A stretch of DNA of 64,000 bases, from positions 2,862,939-2,926,938 of the forward strand of contig NZ_AP028056.1 in NCBI RefSeq assembly GCF_030297015.1, written 5' to 3'. This document shows positions 35,542 to 44,504 of the stretch, in pieces. Position 1 is the first letter of the stretch. Each line of letters starts with the position of its first letter. The translations under genes and the position numbers were made by a program. The DNA comes from Brooklawnia propionicigenes. Its GTDB lineage: Bacteria > Actinomycetota > Actinomycetes > Propionibacteriales > Propionibacteriaceae. Below the pieces are notes generated by a model. That model had not been told where the DNA came from. It saw nothing but the letters and a program-made list of their open reading frames with translations, and did no database searches.

Positions 35542-37266
35542 TCAGTCGGTGAGTACCACGGCCGAATGCGCGGGCAGCCGCACCGTCTGCTCGGCGGTCG
35601 AGGCCTCGCCCCAGCCGGCGATGATCCGCTCCCGCTGCTCGTCGACGCGGGCCGGACGCGGGCCGGGGCAGATGATCACCGTCACCGGCCCATGAACCAT
35701 GCGGAACCAGTCGTCCCCGAAGTCCGTGTGCACCTGGCCGCCGCCGGTCGGGAAGAACTCGTGCCGCAGCTCGATCAGCCGCCGGTACCAGGCGAGCATC
35801 CGCGCGTTGGGCGGATCATCCAGTTCCCACCAGTCCAGCTTGCTGTTCTCGAAGGTGGACAGCGCCTGCGGATCGGGAATCGCCGGATCGGGTCCGTAGA
35901 TCGCCTCCCAGTCGTGGCTCTGGAACTCGGCCAGCCGACCCTCGGTGACAGCCGCCCCCAGTTCGGGTTCGTGGTCGGTGAAGAACAGGAAAGGCCGTCT
36001 CGTGCCCCACTCCTGGCCCTGGAAGAGCAGCGGAGTGAACGGTGAGAGCAACAGCAGCGCTGCCCCGCCGGCCACCGCACCCGCGGGGAGCTTGACGTCG
36101 GGCCGGTCCCCGAGACCCCGGTTGCCCACCTGATCGTGGTTCTGGGTGAAGACCACGAATCGGCGCCGGTCCAGATTCTTGGGCACCGGCGCACCCCAAT
36201 TCCGCTCGCGGAAGGTGGAATACGAGCCGTTGTGGACGAAGACATCTTCCAAGGCCTGACGCAGCACCGAGGCCGGACCGAAATCCACGTAGTAGCCGAA
36301 GGTCTCATCGGTCAGATAGGCGTGCAGCGCGTGATGCACATCGTCGGCCCATTGCGCGTCCATGCCCATGCCGCCGGCCGACCTCGGCTCGACCATGGAC
36401 GGTTGGTTCAAGTCGGATTCGGCGATCAACGCGACCGGACGGGGCAGGCTGGGCCGGATCGCGTCCACCCGCTCGGACAGCTCGGCCAAGATGTGCTGCA
36501 GCGCCTCGTCGACCAGGGCATGCACGGCGTCCAACCGCAACGCGTCGATGTGGAACTCGCGCAACCAGCGGATGGCGTTCTCGCAGATGAAATCGCGGAC
36601 GCCGTCGGAGTGCTCGTCGTCCAGGTTGATGGCCGATCCCCACGGCGTGTCGTGCTTGTCGGTGAAATAGGGCGCGAAGACGGGGGCGTAGTTGCCGGCG
36701 GGCCCGAAGTGGTTGTAAACGACATCCAGGCAGACCGCCAAGCCGCGTCCGTGCGCGGCGTCCACGAAGCGCTGCAGCGCTGCGGGTCCGCCGTAGGCTT
36801 CATGCACGGCATACAGGTCCACCCCGTCGTATCCCCAGCCGCGGTCACCCGGAAACGGCACCACCGGCATCAGCTCAACGGTCTGCACGCCGAGCCGAAC
36901 TAGGTGATCGAGCTTGTCGATGGCCGAATCGAGGGTACCGGCGGGGGTGAATGTGCCCACATGCAGCTCGTAGAAGACCGAGCCCACCACGTCGATGCCG
37001 GGCCACTGCGCATCATTCCAGCGGTACGCGGACGTGTCGAACGCCCGGGACGGGCCGTGCACGCCGAACGGCTGTTGGGCGCTGCGCGGGTCGGGCCGCG
37101 GTTCTTGGTCGTCGATGGCGAGCAGGTAGTCGGTGCCTGCGGGCAAGTCGATCGTCCAATAGCCGGGGTCTTGTGGACGCATCGGTAGCCGCTGACCGTC
37201 CACCACGGCAAACGCCGAGTCGGCCAGCGGCGCCCACAACCTGATCAGCACCTCGGATCCGCTCAT
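35542..37266 (-). CDS. treZ: Maltooligosyltrehalose trehalohydrolase
   Basis: TreZ (GH13) releases trehalose from maltooligosyltrehalose made by TreY. The N-terminal CBM48-like domain (VLIRLWAPLADSAFAVVDG) precedes the barrel with VYNHFGPAGNY, the nucleophile segment IDALRLDAVHAL, the acid/base segment ALIAESDLN and FTQNHDQVGN. Length 574 is normal. ATG at 37266 overlaps the treY stop (ATGA); the open frame continues upstream inside treY without a better start. It is the second gene of a treY-treZ operon that lacks treX here. Confidence 0.96.
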   Translation of the reverse strand: MSGSEVLIRLWAPLADSAFAVVDGQRLPMRPQDPGYWTIDLPAGTDYLLAIDDQEPRPDPRSAQQPFGVHGPSRAFDTSAYRWNDAQWPGIDVVGSVFYELHVGTFTPAGTLDSAIDKLDHLVRLGVQTVELMPVVPFPGDRGWGYDGVDLYAVHEAYGGPAALQRFVDAAHGRGLAVCLDVVYNHFGPAGNYAPVFAPYFTDKHDTPWGSAINLDDEHSDGVRDFICENAIRWLREFHIDALRLDAVHALVDEALQHILAELSERVDAIRPSLPRPVALIAESDLNQPSMVEPRSAGGMGMDAQWADDVHHALHAYLTDETFGYYVDFGPASVLRQALEDVFVHNGSYSTFRERNWGAPVPKNLDRRRFVVFTQNHDQVGNRGLGDRPDVKLPAGAVAGGAALLLLSPFTPLLFQGQEWGTRRPFLFFTDHEPELGAAVTEGRLAEFQSHDWEAIYGPDPAIPDPQALSTFENSKLDWWELDDPPNARMLAWYRRLIELRHEFFPTGGGQVHTDFGDDWFRMVHGPVTVIICPGPRPARVDEQRERIIAGWGEASTAEQTVRLPAHSAVVLTD

Positions 37267-39959
37267 CGGGCATCCGCCGGGCCGTCGATGCGTTTGGGCG
37301 GTTGCACGGGAGTTCTCTCCTCCTCGCGGTTGACGAACCGACGGGTCAGCCAGCTGAGCAGGCCGCCCTCGGTCTCGGCGGCCGGCGCCGGACGGACCGG
37401 TTTCGGCTGGGGTGGCTGTCCGACGGCGCGGATGCTGGTGGTCCGTTCGGCGTCGGAGACCTCCTCCAGCACAGCGCAGGGGAAGCGCTCCAGCAGCCTG
37501 GTCAACTCGACCGGCCCTCCCGGGTATTCCTGGGCAGTGAGCACATCGAACCACTGCCCCTCGGGCAGCACCACGGTATTCCCGAGGTAGTCATCGACCT
37601 GCTCAGCCGACCGGGTCAGCCTGCTGGCGATCACCACGACCTCATCGCCAGCCCCACGCGAGTAGCTGGTCACATGCCCGGACGAACTCGGCAGCGGACG
37701 ATAGGAGGCATGCGGCCCGACGAAGACTGCCGGACGCCGCCTGCGCAGCCGCAGGATGGCGCGGGTGATGTGGTATTTCTCCTCGGCCAGGCTGACCGGT
37801 GGTCGATCGGCGAGTTCTCGTCCCATCTTGGCCAGCGCGGCGAAGTCTGCCGGATGCCGATTGTCCGGGTCGACCAGGTAGTTCTGGACGGTCTCACAGG
37901 ACTGATAACAGTCGGCCACGCCCAGGCAGGTCAGCTGCACGGCCTTGCGAGACAGGATCGAGGCCCTGGCCGCCTCGCTGGTGATGTCGAACCAGTCAGC
38001 GAAGGCGCCCATGACGTCGTCGTCGGCATACAGGTCGCCGATAGTCATGGCCAGCACACCCTCGGAAGCAGCATCCGGGTTGGTCCACGAGGTCCACAGT
38101 TTCTGCTCGCGGGAGGCTTTGATCATGTAGTCGCTGAAGCGCTCGATCTCCATCGGGCCGGCCGAGGTCCAGGTGCCGGCCAGGGTCTGCCACAGCAGGT
38201 TCTCGGTATGACCTTCGAGTTGGGACGTGTAGGGATGCAGCTTGGTCAGCAGCGCTCGCCACTCACTCGCGTACTGCGAGATCACCGTCATGCGAGCCCG
38301 CACATCTTCGGAACGCTTCGAATCGTGGGTGGTGCCGCAGGTCATGGTGGCGGGCCAGGTGGCCGCCATCTGAGCGCACCAGGGGTGGAACTCGTCGGGG
38401 GTCAGTCCCCAGGTCGCCGGGGACCCGCCCACCTCGTTGAGGGAGAGCAGATGGGTCCATCGATAGAACGCGGTGTCCTCGACGCCCTTCGCGGTGACCG
38501 CTCCACACACCTGCTGGAACCGGACGACGAGCTCTTCGCGCTGGGCCCGCTGGACGCGTTGCTCGGAGCCCACCTGGCGTCCGAGCACCAGGTCGACCAC
38601 CAGATCCAGCGTGTCGTGCAACTCGGGATCCAGCCGCAGACGGGCCTTGGTTGCGGCGGCGGTGACCAACTCGACCGCCTCATCGGGTGCAGGTTCGCCG
38701 GGGACCACGTAGGCGCGATAGCGGGGGAATGCGATCACCAGTTCGGCCAGGCAACGGGCGATCCATCCCTGGGTGTGGTCGCGCAGCATGATGTCGTCTC
38801 GGCAGATCTGATAGGCCATCGAGGCGATGCGGTGCACCTCGGCGAACAGCGAGGTGGTCGTGATCTCGCGCTTCGCTTCGCCGATCACTTCATCCAGGGA
38901 GCCGGGGATGTCACCGGTGATGGTGTGTGCGATGGTGGCCAGCTCGCCGTAGCCATTGGGATCGCAGTACAACGCGCCGATCCGCCAGGCGGCGTCGTAG
39001 CCGGTGGTGCCTGCGACCGGCCAGTCGGCCTGCATCTGCTCATCGGCCTCGAGGATCTTCTCGGCGGTGATCCAGGCGCCGCCGGTCGCCGTGTAGAGCC
39101 GGCGCATGTAGCCGCGCGGGTCTGCCAGGCCATCGGGATGATCGATCCGGAAGCCATCGATACAGCCCTGCTGGTACAGCTCCAGCAGCAGGCCGTGGGT
39201 GGCGTGAAAAACCTCGGGATCTTCCACCCGCACTGCCAGCAGCGTGTCCACATCGAAGAAACGCCGGAAGTTGAGTTCCTCGGCGGCCACCTTCCAGTAG
39301 GCCAGCCGGTAGTACTGCTGAGCGACGCACAATTCGACCGGCAGATTCTCGGTGCCGGCCCGGACCGGAAAGACGTGGTCGTAATAGACGAGCACAGGTT
39401 GGGCACCCTCGTCCTCGAGGCCGGGGATCACGCGGTCTTCGAGGGTGATCTCGTGATTGGCGAGCACGGTGCCGATACGGGCCCCCAGGAACGGCATCAG
39501 AATGCCGTCGCCGTCGTCGGTGCCGTCGAACCAGCGCGCGTAGGGGGAGTGGGCGCCATACTTCAGCACCGACCAGACCGCCTTGTTGTGGTAGATCGGA
39601 GTGGGCACGCCCATGTGGTTGGGGACGACATCGACGATGATGCCCATCTGGCGCTTGTGCGCAGCCCTGGTCAGTCGCTCGAAGCCCGCGCGTCCGCCCA
39701 TGACATCGCTGATCCGGGTGTGATCGACCACGTCATAGCCGTGTGTGCTGCCGGGCGCAGCCTGCAGAATGGGGCTGAGGTAGAGATCGGTGATGCCCAG
39801 GTCATCGAGGTAGTCCAGTTGCGCAGCGGCCTGATCGAAGCTCAGATCCGGCCCCAACTGCAGCCGGTAGGTGGACACAGGGATGCGTCGCCCGCTCGAT
39901 GGCAGGTGCGCACTGCGCCCGCTCGGGGCTTGGCTGGCGATTTGTATGCTCTCAGTCAC
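37263..39959 (-). CDS. treY: Maltooligosyltrehalose synthase
   Basis: TreY (GH13) turns the reducing end of a glucan chain into a trehalose unit. The TYRLQLGPDLSFDQAAAQLDYL start of the barrel, GFRIDHPDGLADP with the nucleophile Asp, AEKILE with the acid/base Glu, and TTHDSKRSEDVRARM are all characteristic. At 898 residues it is longer than many TreY proteins, partly through a 25-residue N-terminal and a roughly 45-residue C-terminal extension (the latter with LLSWLTRRFVNREEER). The GTG start faces the divergent LEA-like gene 144 bases away. Confidence 0.95.
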   Translation of the reverse strand: MTESIQIASQAPSGRSAHLPSSGRRIPVSTYRLQLGPDLSFDQAAAQLDYLDDLGITDLYLSPILQAAPGSTHGYDVVDHTRISDVMGGRAGFERLTRAAHKRQMGIIVDVVPNHMGVPTPIYHNKAVWSVLKYGAHSPYARWFDGTDDGDGILMPFLGARIGTVLANHEITLEDRVIPGLEDEGAQPVLVYYDHVFPVRAGTENLPVELCVAQQYYRLAYWKVAAEELNFRRFFDVDTLLAVRVEDPEVFHATHGLLLELYQQGCIDGFRIDHPDGLADPRGYMRRLYTATGGAWITAEKILEADEQMQADWPVAGTTGYDAAWRIGALYCDPNGYGELATIAHTITGDIPGSLDEVIGEAKREITTTSLFAEVHRIASMAYQICRDDIMLRDHTQGWIARCLAELVIAFPRYRAYVVPGEPAPDEAVELVTAAATKARLRLDPELHDTLDLVVDLVLGRQVGSEQRVQRAQREELVVRFQQVCGAVTAKGVEDTAFYRWTHLLSLNEVGGSPATWGLTPDEFHPWCAQMAATWPATMTCGTTHDSKRSEDVRARMTVISQYASEWRALLTKLHPYTSQLEGHTENLLWQTLAGTWTSAGPMEIERFSDYMIKASREQKLWTSWTNPDAASEGVLAMTIGDLYADDDVMGAFADWFDITSEAARASILSRKAVQLTCLGVADCYQSCETVQNYLVDPDNRHPADFAALAKMGRELADRPPVSLAEEKYHITRAILRLRRRRPAVFVGPHASYRPLPSSSGHVTSYSRGAGDEVVVIASRLTRSAEQVDDYLGNTVVLPEGQWFDVLTAQEYPGGPVELTRLLERFPCAVLEEVSDAERTTSIRAVGQPPQPKPVRPAPAAETEGGLLSWLTRRFVNREEERTPVQPPKRIDGPADAR

Positions 39960-40047
39960 TAGCTTTCAGCCTCATCAATCGAAGATACGACTATTACAAA
40001 CTACTCTCGCCGAGTCGACGCCGGGTTTTCTTTGCCGGTCTGCCTCA

Positions 40048-40073
40048 GGAACACAAGGTGTCGAGTTAGCGTT
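40048..40073 (+). promoter_or_regulatory. ECF sigma (SigH/SigR/SigE-type) promoter candidate
   Basis: GGAACA (40048-40053), 16 bases, then CGTT (40070-40073). This matches the stress-type pattern GGAAYA-N16/17-CGTT known from mycobacterial SigH and streptomycete SigR. It lies 30 bases upstream of the LEA-like ATG. Confidence 0.65.
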
Positions 40074-40103
40074 TAGACAAGTACCGACGAGAAGGGATCA
40101 GCG

Positions 40104-40475
40104 ATGGATTTTGGTGACCGGCTGGAGGCACTGGCCAAGGATGTGCAGGCGCGGACAACCGAGTTTCTTGACTCGGTCAAGCAGAAGTATGAAGACTCCG
40201 ACCTCGATGACAAGATCGATGCCTTCAAGGACGATGTCAGTGACAAGTACAACAAGTTCAGTGGATCGGTGAAGGGCAAGGTCGACGAATCCGACCTGGA
40301 CGACAAGTTCCGCGGGTTCACCCAATCGCTCGGTGACAAGTACCGCGATATCTCTGACACCGTCAAGACCAAGTACGACGACTCTGATCTCGACGACAAG
40401 TTCGATGACCTCAAGAAGGACTTCGGCGGCAAGTTCGCCGACTTCAAGGCTGCCTTCTTCGACGCCAAGGACGAC
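40104..40475 (+). repeat. Four tandem 93-bp coding repeats
   Basis: Units at 40104-40196, 40197-40289, 40290-40382 and 40383-40475 each encode 31 residues with no insertion or deletion. The last three begin with codons for SDLDDK; the first is the most diverged. Confidence 0.9.
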
Positions 40476-40622
40476 GCCGCCCAGGCCGCCTCCGAGACTG
40501 CAGCCGATGCTTCGGACGCTGCGCAGCAGGCCAAGGGTGCCGCCTCGGATGCCGTCGCCGACGCCAGTGACGCCGTCTCCGAGGCCGCCGAGCAGGCCAA
40601 GGATGATCTCAAGGATCAGTGA
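40104..40622 (+). CDS. LEA-like hydrophilic repeat protein
   Basis: The 172-residue protein has no membrane segment and is very rich in Asp, Lys, Ala and Ser. Residues 1-124 form four repeats of exactly 31 residues. Copies 2-4 each begin SDLDDK, and all four carry hydrophobic positions spaced as in amphipathic helices. Residues 125-172 are an Ala-rich helical tail (AAQAASETAADASDAAQQAK region) like group 3 LEA proteins. Such proteins protect membranes and enzymes during drying or osmotic stress. GAAGGGA precedes the ATG. The neighbour is the trehalose operon, and a stress-type promoter lies upstream. Protective function is inferred from composition and context. Confidence 0.8.
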   Translation: MDFGDRLEALAKDVQARTTEFLDSVKQKYEDSDLDDKIDAFKDDVSDKYNKFSGSVKGKVDESDLDDKFRGFTQSLGDKYRDISDTVKTKYDDSDLDDKFDDLKKDFGGKFADFKAAFFDAKDDAAQAASETAADASDAAQQAKGAASDAVADASDAVSEAAEQAKDDLKDQ

Positions 40623-40755
40623 CCAGACAGCACCGGTCTGATTCGGCTGAATCCGACCCGAACTGAATTTGCGCAGCCCTGCGGTGCCGCTTGCGGAATC
40701 GCGGGGCTGTTGCATCGCCGGTATCGTTCGTGAGGCTGTTCCATGGAGGCCGACG

Positions 40756-41646
40756 ATGTGGCAGGGTAGGCGAGTGCCCGCTAACACTGCAGAATTGCTT
40801 GCCCTGCTTGATCTGACCCGCTTCGGCGAGATGTCCTTCGTGGCCCCCCATCCTCGGACCAGGATGCAGCGCACCTACGGCGGGCAGGTGCTGGCGCAGG
40901 CGCTCACCGCCGCCTATCAGACAGTGCCCCACGACCGGGTGGCGCACTCCCTGCACGCCTACTTCCTTCGCCCGGGCGCTGCCGACGATGACATGCGCTT
41001 CAATGTGCAGGCCATGCGTGACGGCAATACCTTCACCACCCGGCGCGTCGAGGCTTTTCAGGAGGAACGGGAGATCTTCATCGGCTCGGCCTCGTTCCAT
41101 GGCCTGGAGCCCGGACTGAATCACGCCGATCCGATGCCGGCCGACGTTCCGGTGCCCGACGAGTGCCCCCGGTTGGTCGACGTCATGGACACCCGGTTCG
41201 GCTCCCATTCGATCTGGCATGAATGGGACGCCCTGGACGTGCGGTTCGCGGGTGATTCCTCACCCGGCGGTTCCATCAAACCAGGCCGCCACGTCGCGAG
41301 CATGCGGGTCTGGGTGCGCACGGAGGCCGCACTGCCCGACGATCTGCGCATCCACCAGGCGGTGCTGGCGTACCTTTCGGATCTGACGCTGCTGAGCGTC
41401 TCGACGGTGCCGCATCCGGTGGTGTTCATGTCCAATCAGCTGCAGACCGCCTCGATCGACCACGCAGTGTGGTTCCATCGCCGATTCCGGGCCGACCAGT
41501 GGCTGCTCTACGACATGTTCTCGCCCTCAGCGTCCTCGGCCCTGGGATTCTCCAACGGCCGGCTCTTCCAGGAGGGCAGGCTGATCGCGTCCTGCGCCCA
41601 GGAGGGTCTCATCCGTCAGGTCGAGTCCCGCGCCCTGCTCAGCTGA
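40756..41646 (+). CDS. tesB: Acyl-CoA thioesterase II
   Basis: This double hot-dog thioesterase hydrolyses acyl-CoA to free acid. The 296-residue protein shows the TesB pattern RTYGGQVLAQALTAA, HSLHAYFLRPG, then in the second half LAYLSDLTLL and SIDHAVWFHRRFRADQWLLYD (written here in two parts: SIDHAVWFHR and WLLYD). The ATG at 40756 has GGAGG six bases before it; an open frame extends upstream without a good ribosome site. Neighbours give no clear pathway link. Confidence 0.93.
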   Translation: MWQGRRVPANTAELLALLDLTRFGEMSFVAPHPRTRMQRTYGGQVLAQALTAAYQTVPHDRVAHSLHAYFLRPGAADDDMRFNVQAMRDGNTFTTRRVEAFQEEREIFIGSASFHGLEPGLNHADPMPADVPVPDECPRLVDVMDTRFGSHSIWHEWDALDVRFAGDSSPGGSIKPGRHVASMRVWVRTEAALPDDLRIHQAVLAYLSDLTLLSVSTVPHPVVFMSNQLQTASIDHAVWFHRRFRADQWLLYDMFSPSASSALGFSNGRLFQEGRLIASCAQEGLIRQVESRALLS

Positions 41647-41679
41647 CCTGCTGGACCCCCCGACCTACTGGCAGTCACG

Positions 41680-41720
41680 ACAACGGCCCCAACCTTCACG
41701 AGGAAGGCTGGGGCCGTTGT
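41680..41720. terminator. Bidirectional terminator between tesB and the sigma factor gene
   Basis: ACAACGGCCCCAACCTT and AAGGCTGGGGCCGTTGT form a 17-bp stem with one mismatch and a 7-base loop between two convergent genes. Confidence 0.85.
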
Positions 41721-41764
41721 AGGTGAATGCTACCGGCGGTCGCCGGGCGGGTCATCGATGGTTC

Positions 41765-42700
41765 TCAGGCGACGGCCACCGCGCTCTTCTCACGCAGTAC
41801 GACCAGCGCTGCCCGCTCGATCTGGCGTACCCGCTCTGCGGTGATGCCCCAGACCTGGCCGATGTCCGACAGCTTGGCCTGACGACCGTCCAGCAGGCCG
41901 TAGCGGCGCCGGACCACGTCAGCGGAGCGCTCATCCAGACCTTCCAGCAAGGTGTCGAGACGATCGCGGTCCTCCTGGCTGAGCACCACTTCATCGGGGC
42001 CGGGTGCGGTCTCACGGGCGATCAGATCACCCAGCGAGGTATCGCCGTCCTCCTCCACGGGGGCGTCCAGGCTGACATGCTCCCGGCTGTACCGGATGAG
42101 GTCGATGACCTTGTCCTCGGTGACGTCGAGCTCGCGGGCGATCTCGGTCACCTCGGGGTCACGACCGAGCGTGCGCTCCAGATTGCGGCGTACCGCCGAG
42201 ATCTGGTTGACCTGCTCGGCGACGTGCACCGGCAGCCGGACGATGCGTCCCTGCTGGGCGATGCCGCGGCTGATCGCCTGACGTACCCACCAGGTGGCGT
42301 AAGTGGAGAACTTGAAGCCCTTGGCGTAGTCGAACTTCTCAACAGCGCGGATCAACCCGGTGTTGCCTTCCTGGACGAGGTCCAGCAGCGGCATCTGGGA
42401 GCGGCCGTACTTGCGAGCCACCGAGACGACCAGCCTCAGGTTGGCGCGCAGGAAGTGCTGCATCGCCTCGTCGCCATCCTGAGCGATGAGTTCGAGATCT
42501 TCGCGGCTGGCGTCGGTCTTCGATTCCACCCGTCCGTCGAGAATCGCCCGTGCAAACTGCCCGGCTTCGATCCGGCGTGCCAGGTAGACTTCTTCTTCAG
42601 CATTGAGCAAGGGTGTCTTGGCGATCGACTCAAGGTACAGTCCGACCGAGTCCTTGCCATCGATGCCATCATTGGTGCGAACGCGAGTCTTGCTATCCAT
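41765..42700 (-). CDS. sigB: Group 2 (SigB-like) sigma factor
   Basis: The 311-residue protein has sigma regions 1.2 (DSVGLYLESIAKTPLLNAEEE), 2 ([47 protein letters not shown]), 3 and 4 (ERVRQIERAALVVLRE), but lacks the long N-terminal region 1.1 extension of the primary factor next door. (Region 1.2 is best read as VGLYLES and LLNAEEE.) This is the build of SigB/HrdD-type stress or stationary-phase factors. ATG at 42700 is preferred over TTG at 42721, with AAAGG just before it. It is divergent from sigA. Confidence 0.9.
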   Translation of the reverse strand: MDSKTRVRTNDGIDGKDSVGLYLESIAKTPLLNAEEEVYLARRIEAGQFARAILDGRVESKTDASREDLELIAQDGDEAMQHFLRANLRLVVSVARKYGRSQMPLLDLVQEGNTGLIRAVEKFDYAKGFKFSTYATWWVRQAISRGIAQQGRIVRLPVHVAEQVNQISAVRRNLERTLGRDPEVTEIARELDVTEDKVIDLIRYSREHVSLDAPVEEDGDTSLGDLIARETAPGPDEVVLSQEDRDRLDTLLEGLDERSADVVRRRYGLLDGRQAKLSDIGQVWGITAERVRQIERAALVVLREKSAVAVA

Positions 42701-42962
42701 GGGTGTCTGCCTTTCTCTCAACCAATGGTGTAACGCACGAACCCGTCAATTTCTTTCATCAATCGCACAGTTTCTTTGAAAACGGGCCGTGCTGGGGGCA
42801 TACTGCGACCCTGGTCGTACCCAGCGATCGTCCGGACTGCTCCGCAGGGCCCTACCCGGCGTGGGGTTCGCTTGGTGGTCGTGGCAAGATTGCTAGAGGC
42901 GCTTCTTGACGGGAGAGGTCTTGAACGCGTCCAGGTAAGAGTCGGCTCTCGAAAGGTCATTT
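42701..42962. other. Divergent intergenic region between the two sigma factor genes
   Basis: This 262-base stretch holds the promoters of both sigma genes. I see a TTGACG on the minus strand at about 42745-42750 and an AAAGG ribosome site before sigA, but no -35/-10 pair I would defend. The 11-mer GCTGGGGGCAT at 42791-42801 matches the two copies upstream of the amino-acid ABC operon. No gene is evident in it. Confidence 0.4.
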
Positions 42963-44399
42963 GTGACTTCCACCACTGATCAGGCTGCCGGCGCGTTGGT
43001 GAAGACGGCGCGCACCCGCAAGACGAAGGTCAGCGAGCAGCCGACCGACGCGGTCCCTGCTGAGAAGGCTCCTGCAAAGCGTACTGGAAAGGCGACGGCC
43101 TCGGCTGCCGGCAACGAGTCCGCAGCATCAGCCGCAACCGGCGCCGCGACCACCACAGGGGCGCACAAGCCCAGCGCGCGGACGAAGAAGGCCTCTGCCG
43201 CCAGATCCGGGGGCACCCGGTCCCGCAAAGCCACCGCGAAGACTGCGGCCAAGGAGCCGACTGTTCAGGAGGTGGCCAGTCAGATGGTTGACGTCACAGT
43301 CAAACGCGAGGGGGACGATGTCGTGCTAACGGTCGGGGGCAAGAAACGCAACCTCGACGATGTCGACGACTCAAAGTTCGACTCGAAGGCCGCCGCCAAG
43401 GATGAGGCCGAACTGGTCGCCGACGGCGAAGCCTTCAGCCTCTCGGATTCCGATGATGCCGACGAACCGGAACAACAAGTTGTTTCGGCCGGCGCCACCG
43501 CTGACCCGGTCAAGGACTACCTCAAGCAAATCGGTAAGGTAGCGCTGCTCAACGCTGCTCAGGAAGTCGAGCTGGCCAAACGCATCGAAGCGGGCCTGTT
43601 CGCTGAGGAACGACTCACCGAGGGCACGGTCGTCGACCGTGACTACGAGGACTATCTGTGGATCAGTGAGGACGGCCACCGCGCCAAGAACCACCTGCTC
43701 GAGGCGAACCTTCGCCTGGTTGTGTCACTGGCCAAGCGTTATACCGGACGCGGCATGCTCTTCCTCGACCTGATTCAGGAAGGCAACCTGGGCCTGATCC
43801 GTGCGGTCGAGAAGTTCGACTACACCAAGGGCTACAAGTTCTCGACCTATGCGACGTGGTGGATCAAGCAGGCCATCACCCGTGCCATGGCCGACCAGGC
43901 GCGGACCATCCGTATTCCGGTGCACATGGTCGAAGTCATCAACAAGCTGGCCCGAGTACAGCGTCAGATGCTGCAGGATCTCGGTCGTGAACCTCTTCCC
44001 GAGGAACTCGCCAGGGAACTCGATATGACCCCAGAGAAGGTCATCGAGGTGCAGAAGTACGGACGCGAGCCCATCTCCTTGCACACCCCGCTGGGCGAGG
44101 ACGGTGATTCCGAGTTCGGCGATCTGATCGAGGACTCCGAGGCGATCGTCCCGGCGGATGCAGTGAACTTCACGCTGCTGCAAGAGCAGTTGCACGATGT
44201 GCTCGACACGCTGAGCGAACGCGAGGCCGGCGTGGTCTCGATGCGATTCGGTCTTACCGACGGCCAGCCGAAGACGCTGGACGAGATCGGCAAGGTCTAC
44301 GGGGTCACCCGCGAGCGCATTCGCCAGATCGAATCGAAGACGATGAGCAAGCTGCGCCATCCGTCCCGGTCGCAGATCCTGCGCGACTACCTCGAGTGA
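42963..44399 (+). CDS. sigA: Primary sigma factor (SigA/HrdB)
   Basis: The 478-residue housekeeping sigma factor begins with an Ala/Lys/Thr-rich, histone H1-like tail (about residues 1-105). An acidic region follows, then regions 1.2 to 4: [61 protein letters not shown], and region 4.2 [25 protein letters not shown] near the end. (Region 1.2 key residues are DYLKQIGKV.) The extended N-terminus is normal for actinobacterial SigA. The GTG start has AAAGG seven bases before it. The order sigB-like/sigA/.../parE matches the hrdB-parE neighbourhood of other actinobacteria. Confidence 0.97.
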   Translation: MTSTTDQAAGALVKTARTRKTKVSEQPTDAVPAEKAPAKRTGKATASAAGNESAASAATGAATTTGAHKPSARTKKASAARSGGTRSRKATAKTAAKEPTVQEVASQMVDVTVKREGDDVVLTVGGKKRNLDDVDDSKFDSKAAAKDEAELVADGEAFSLSDSDDADEPEQQVVSAGATADPVKDYLKQIGKVALLNAAQEVELAKRIEAGLFAEERLTEGTVVDRDYEDYLWISEDGHRAKNHLLEANLRLVVSLAKRYTGRGMLFLDLIQEGNLGLIRAVEKFDYTKGYKFSTYATWWIKQAITRAMADQARTIRIPVHMVEVINKLARVQRQMLQDLGREPLPEELARELDMTPEKVIEVQKYGREPISLHTPLGEDGDSEFGDLIEDSEAIVPADAVNFTLLQEQLHDVLDTLSEREAGVVSMRFGLTDGQPKTLDEIGKVYGVTRERIRQIESKTMSKLRHPSRSQILRDYLE

Positions 44400-44446
44400 T
44401 CGCCCGGTAGTCGGTCGGCCCGGCATGGCGGGCTCAAGCAGACGCC

Positions 44447-44490
44447 GAAGAGGGCGGGGATCCGGAACGAACCGGAACCCCGCCCTCTTC
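44447..44490. terminator. Bidirectional terminator between sigA and the symporter gene
   Basis: GAAGAGGGCGGGGATCCGG and its near-perfect complement form a 19-base stem with one mismatch around AACGAA, followed by TATG. It serves two convergent genes. Confidence 0.88.
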
Positions 44491-44504
44491 TATGAACCCA
44501 CCGA

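Noticed and set aside
2731-39962. Very long open frames antisense to real genes (for example opposite miaA-dapF, dinG, nrdJ and treY)
   Set aside because: They lie opposite strongly supported genes, are rich in Arg, Gly, His and Asp, show no family motifs, and are expected from third-position GC bias.
40630-40720. Terminator between the LEA-like gene and tesB
   Set aside because: CAGCCC...GGGCTG pairing is possible, but the loop is long and there is no T-run, so it is left out.
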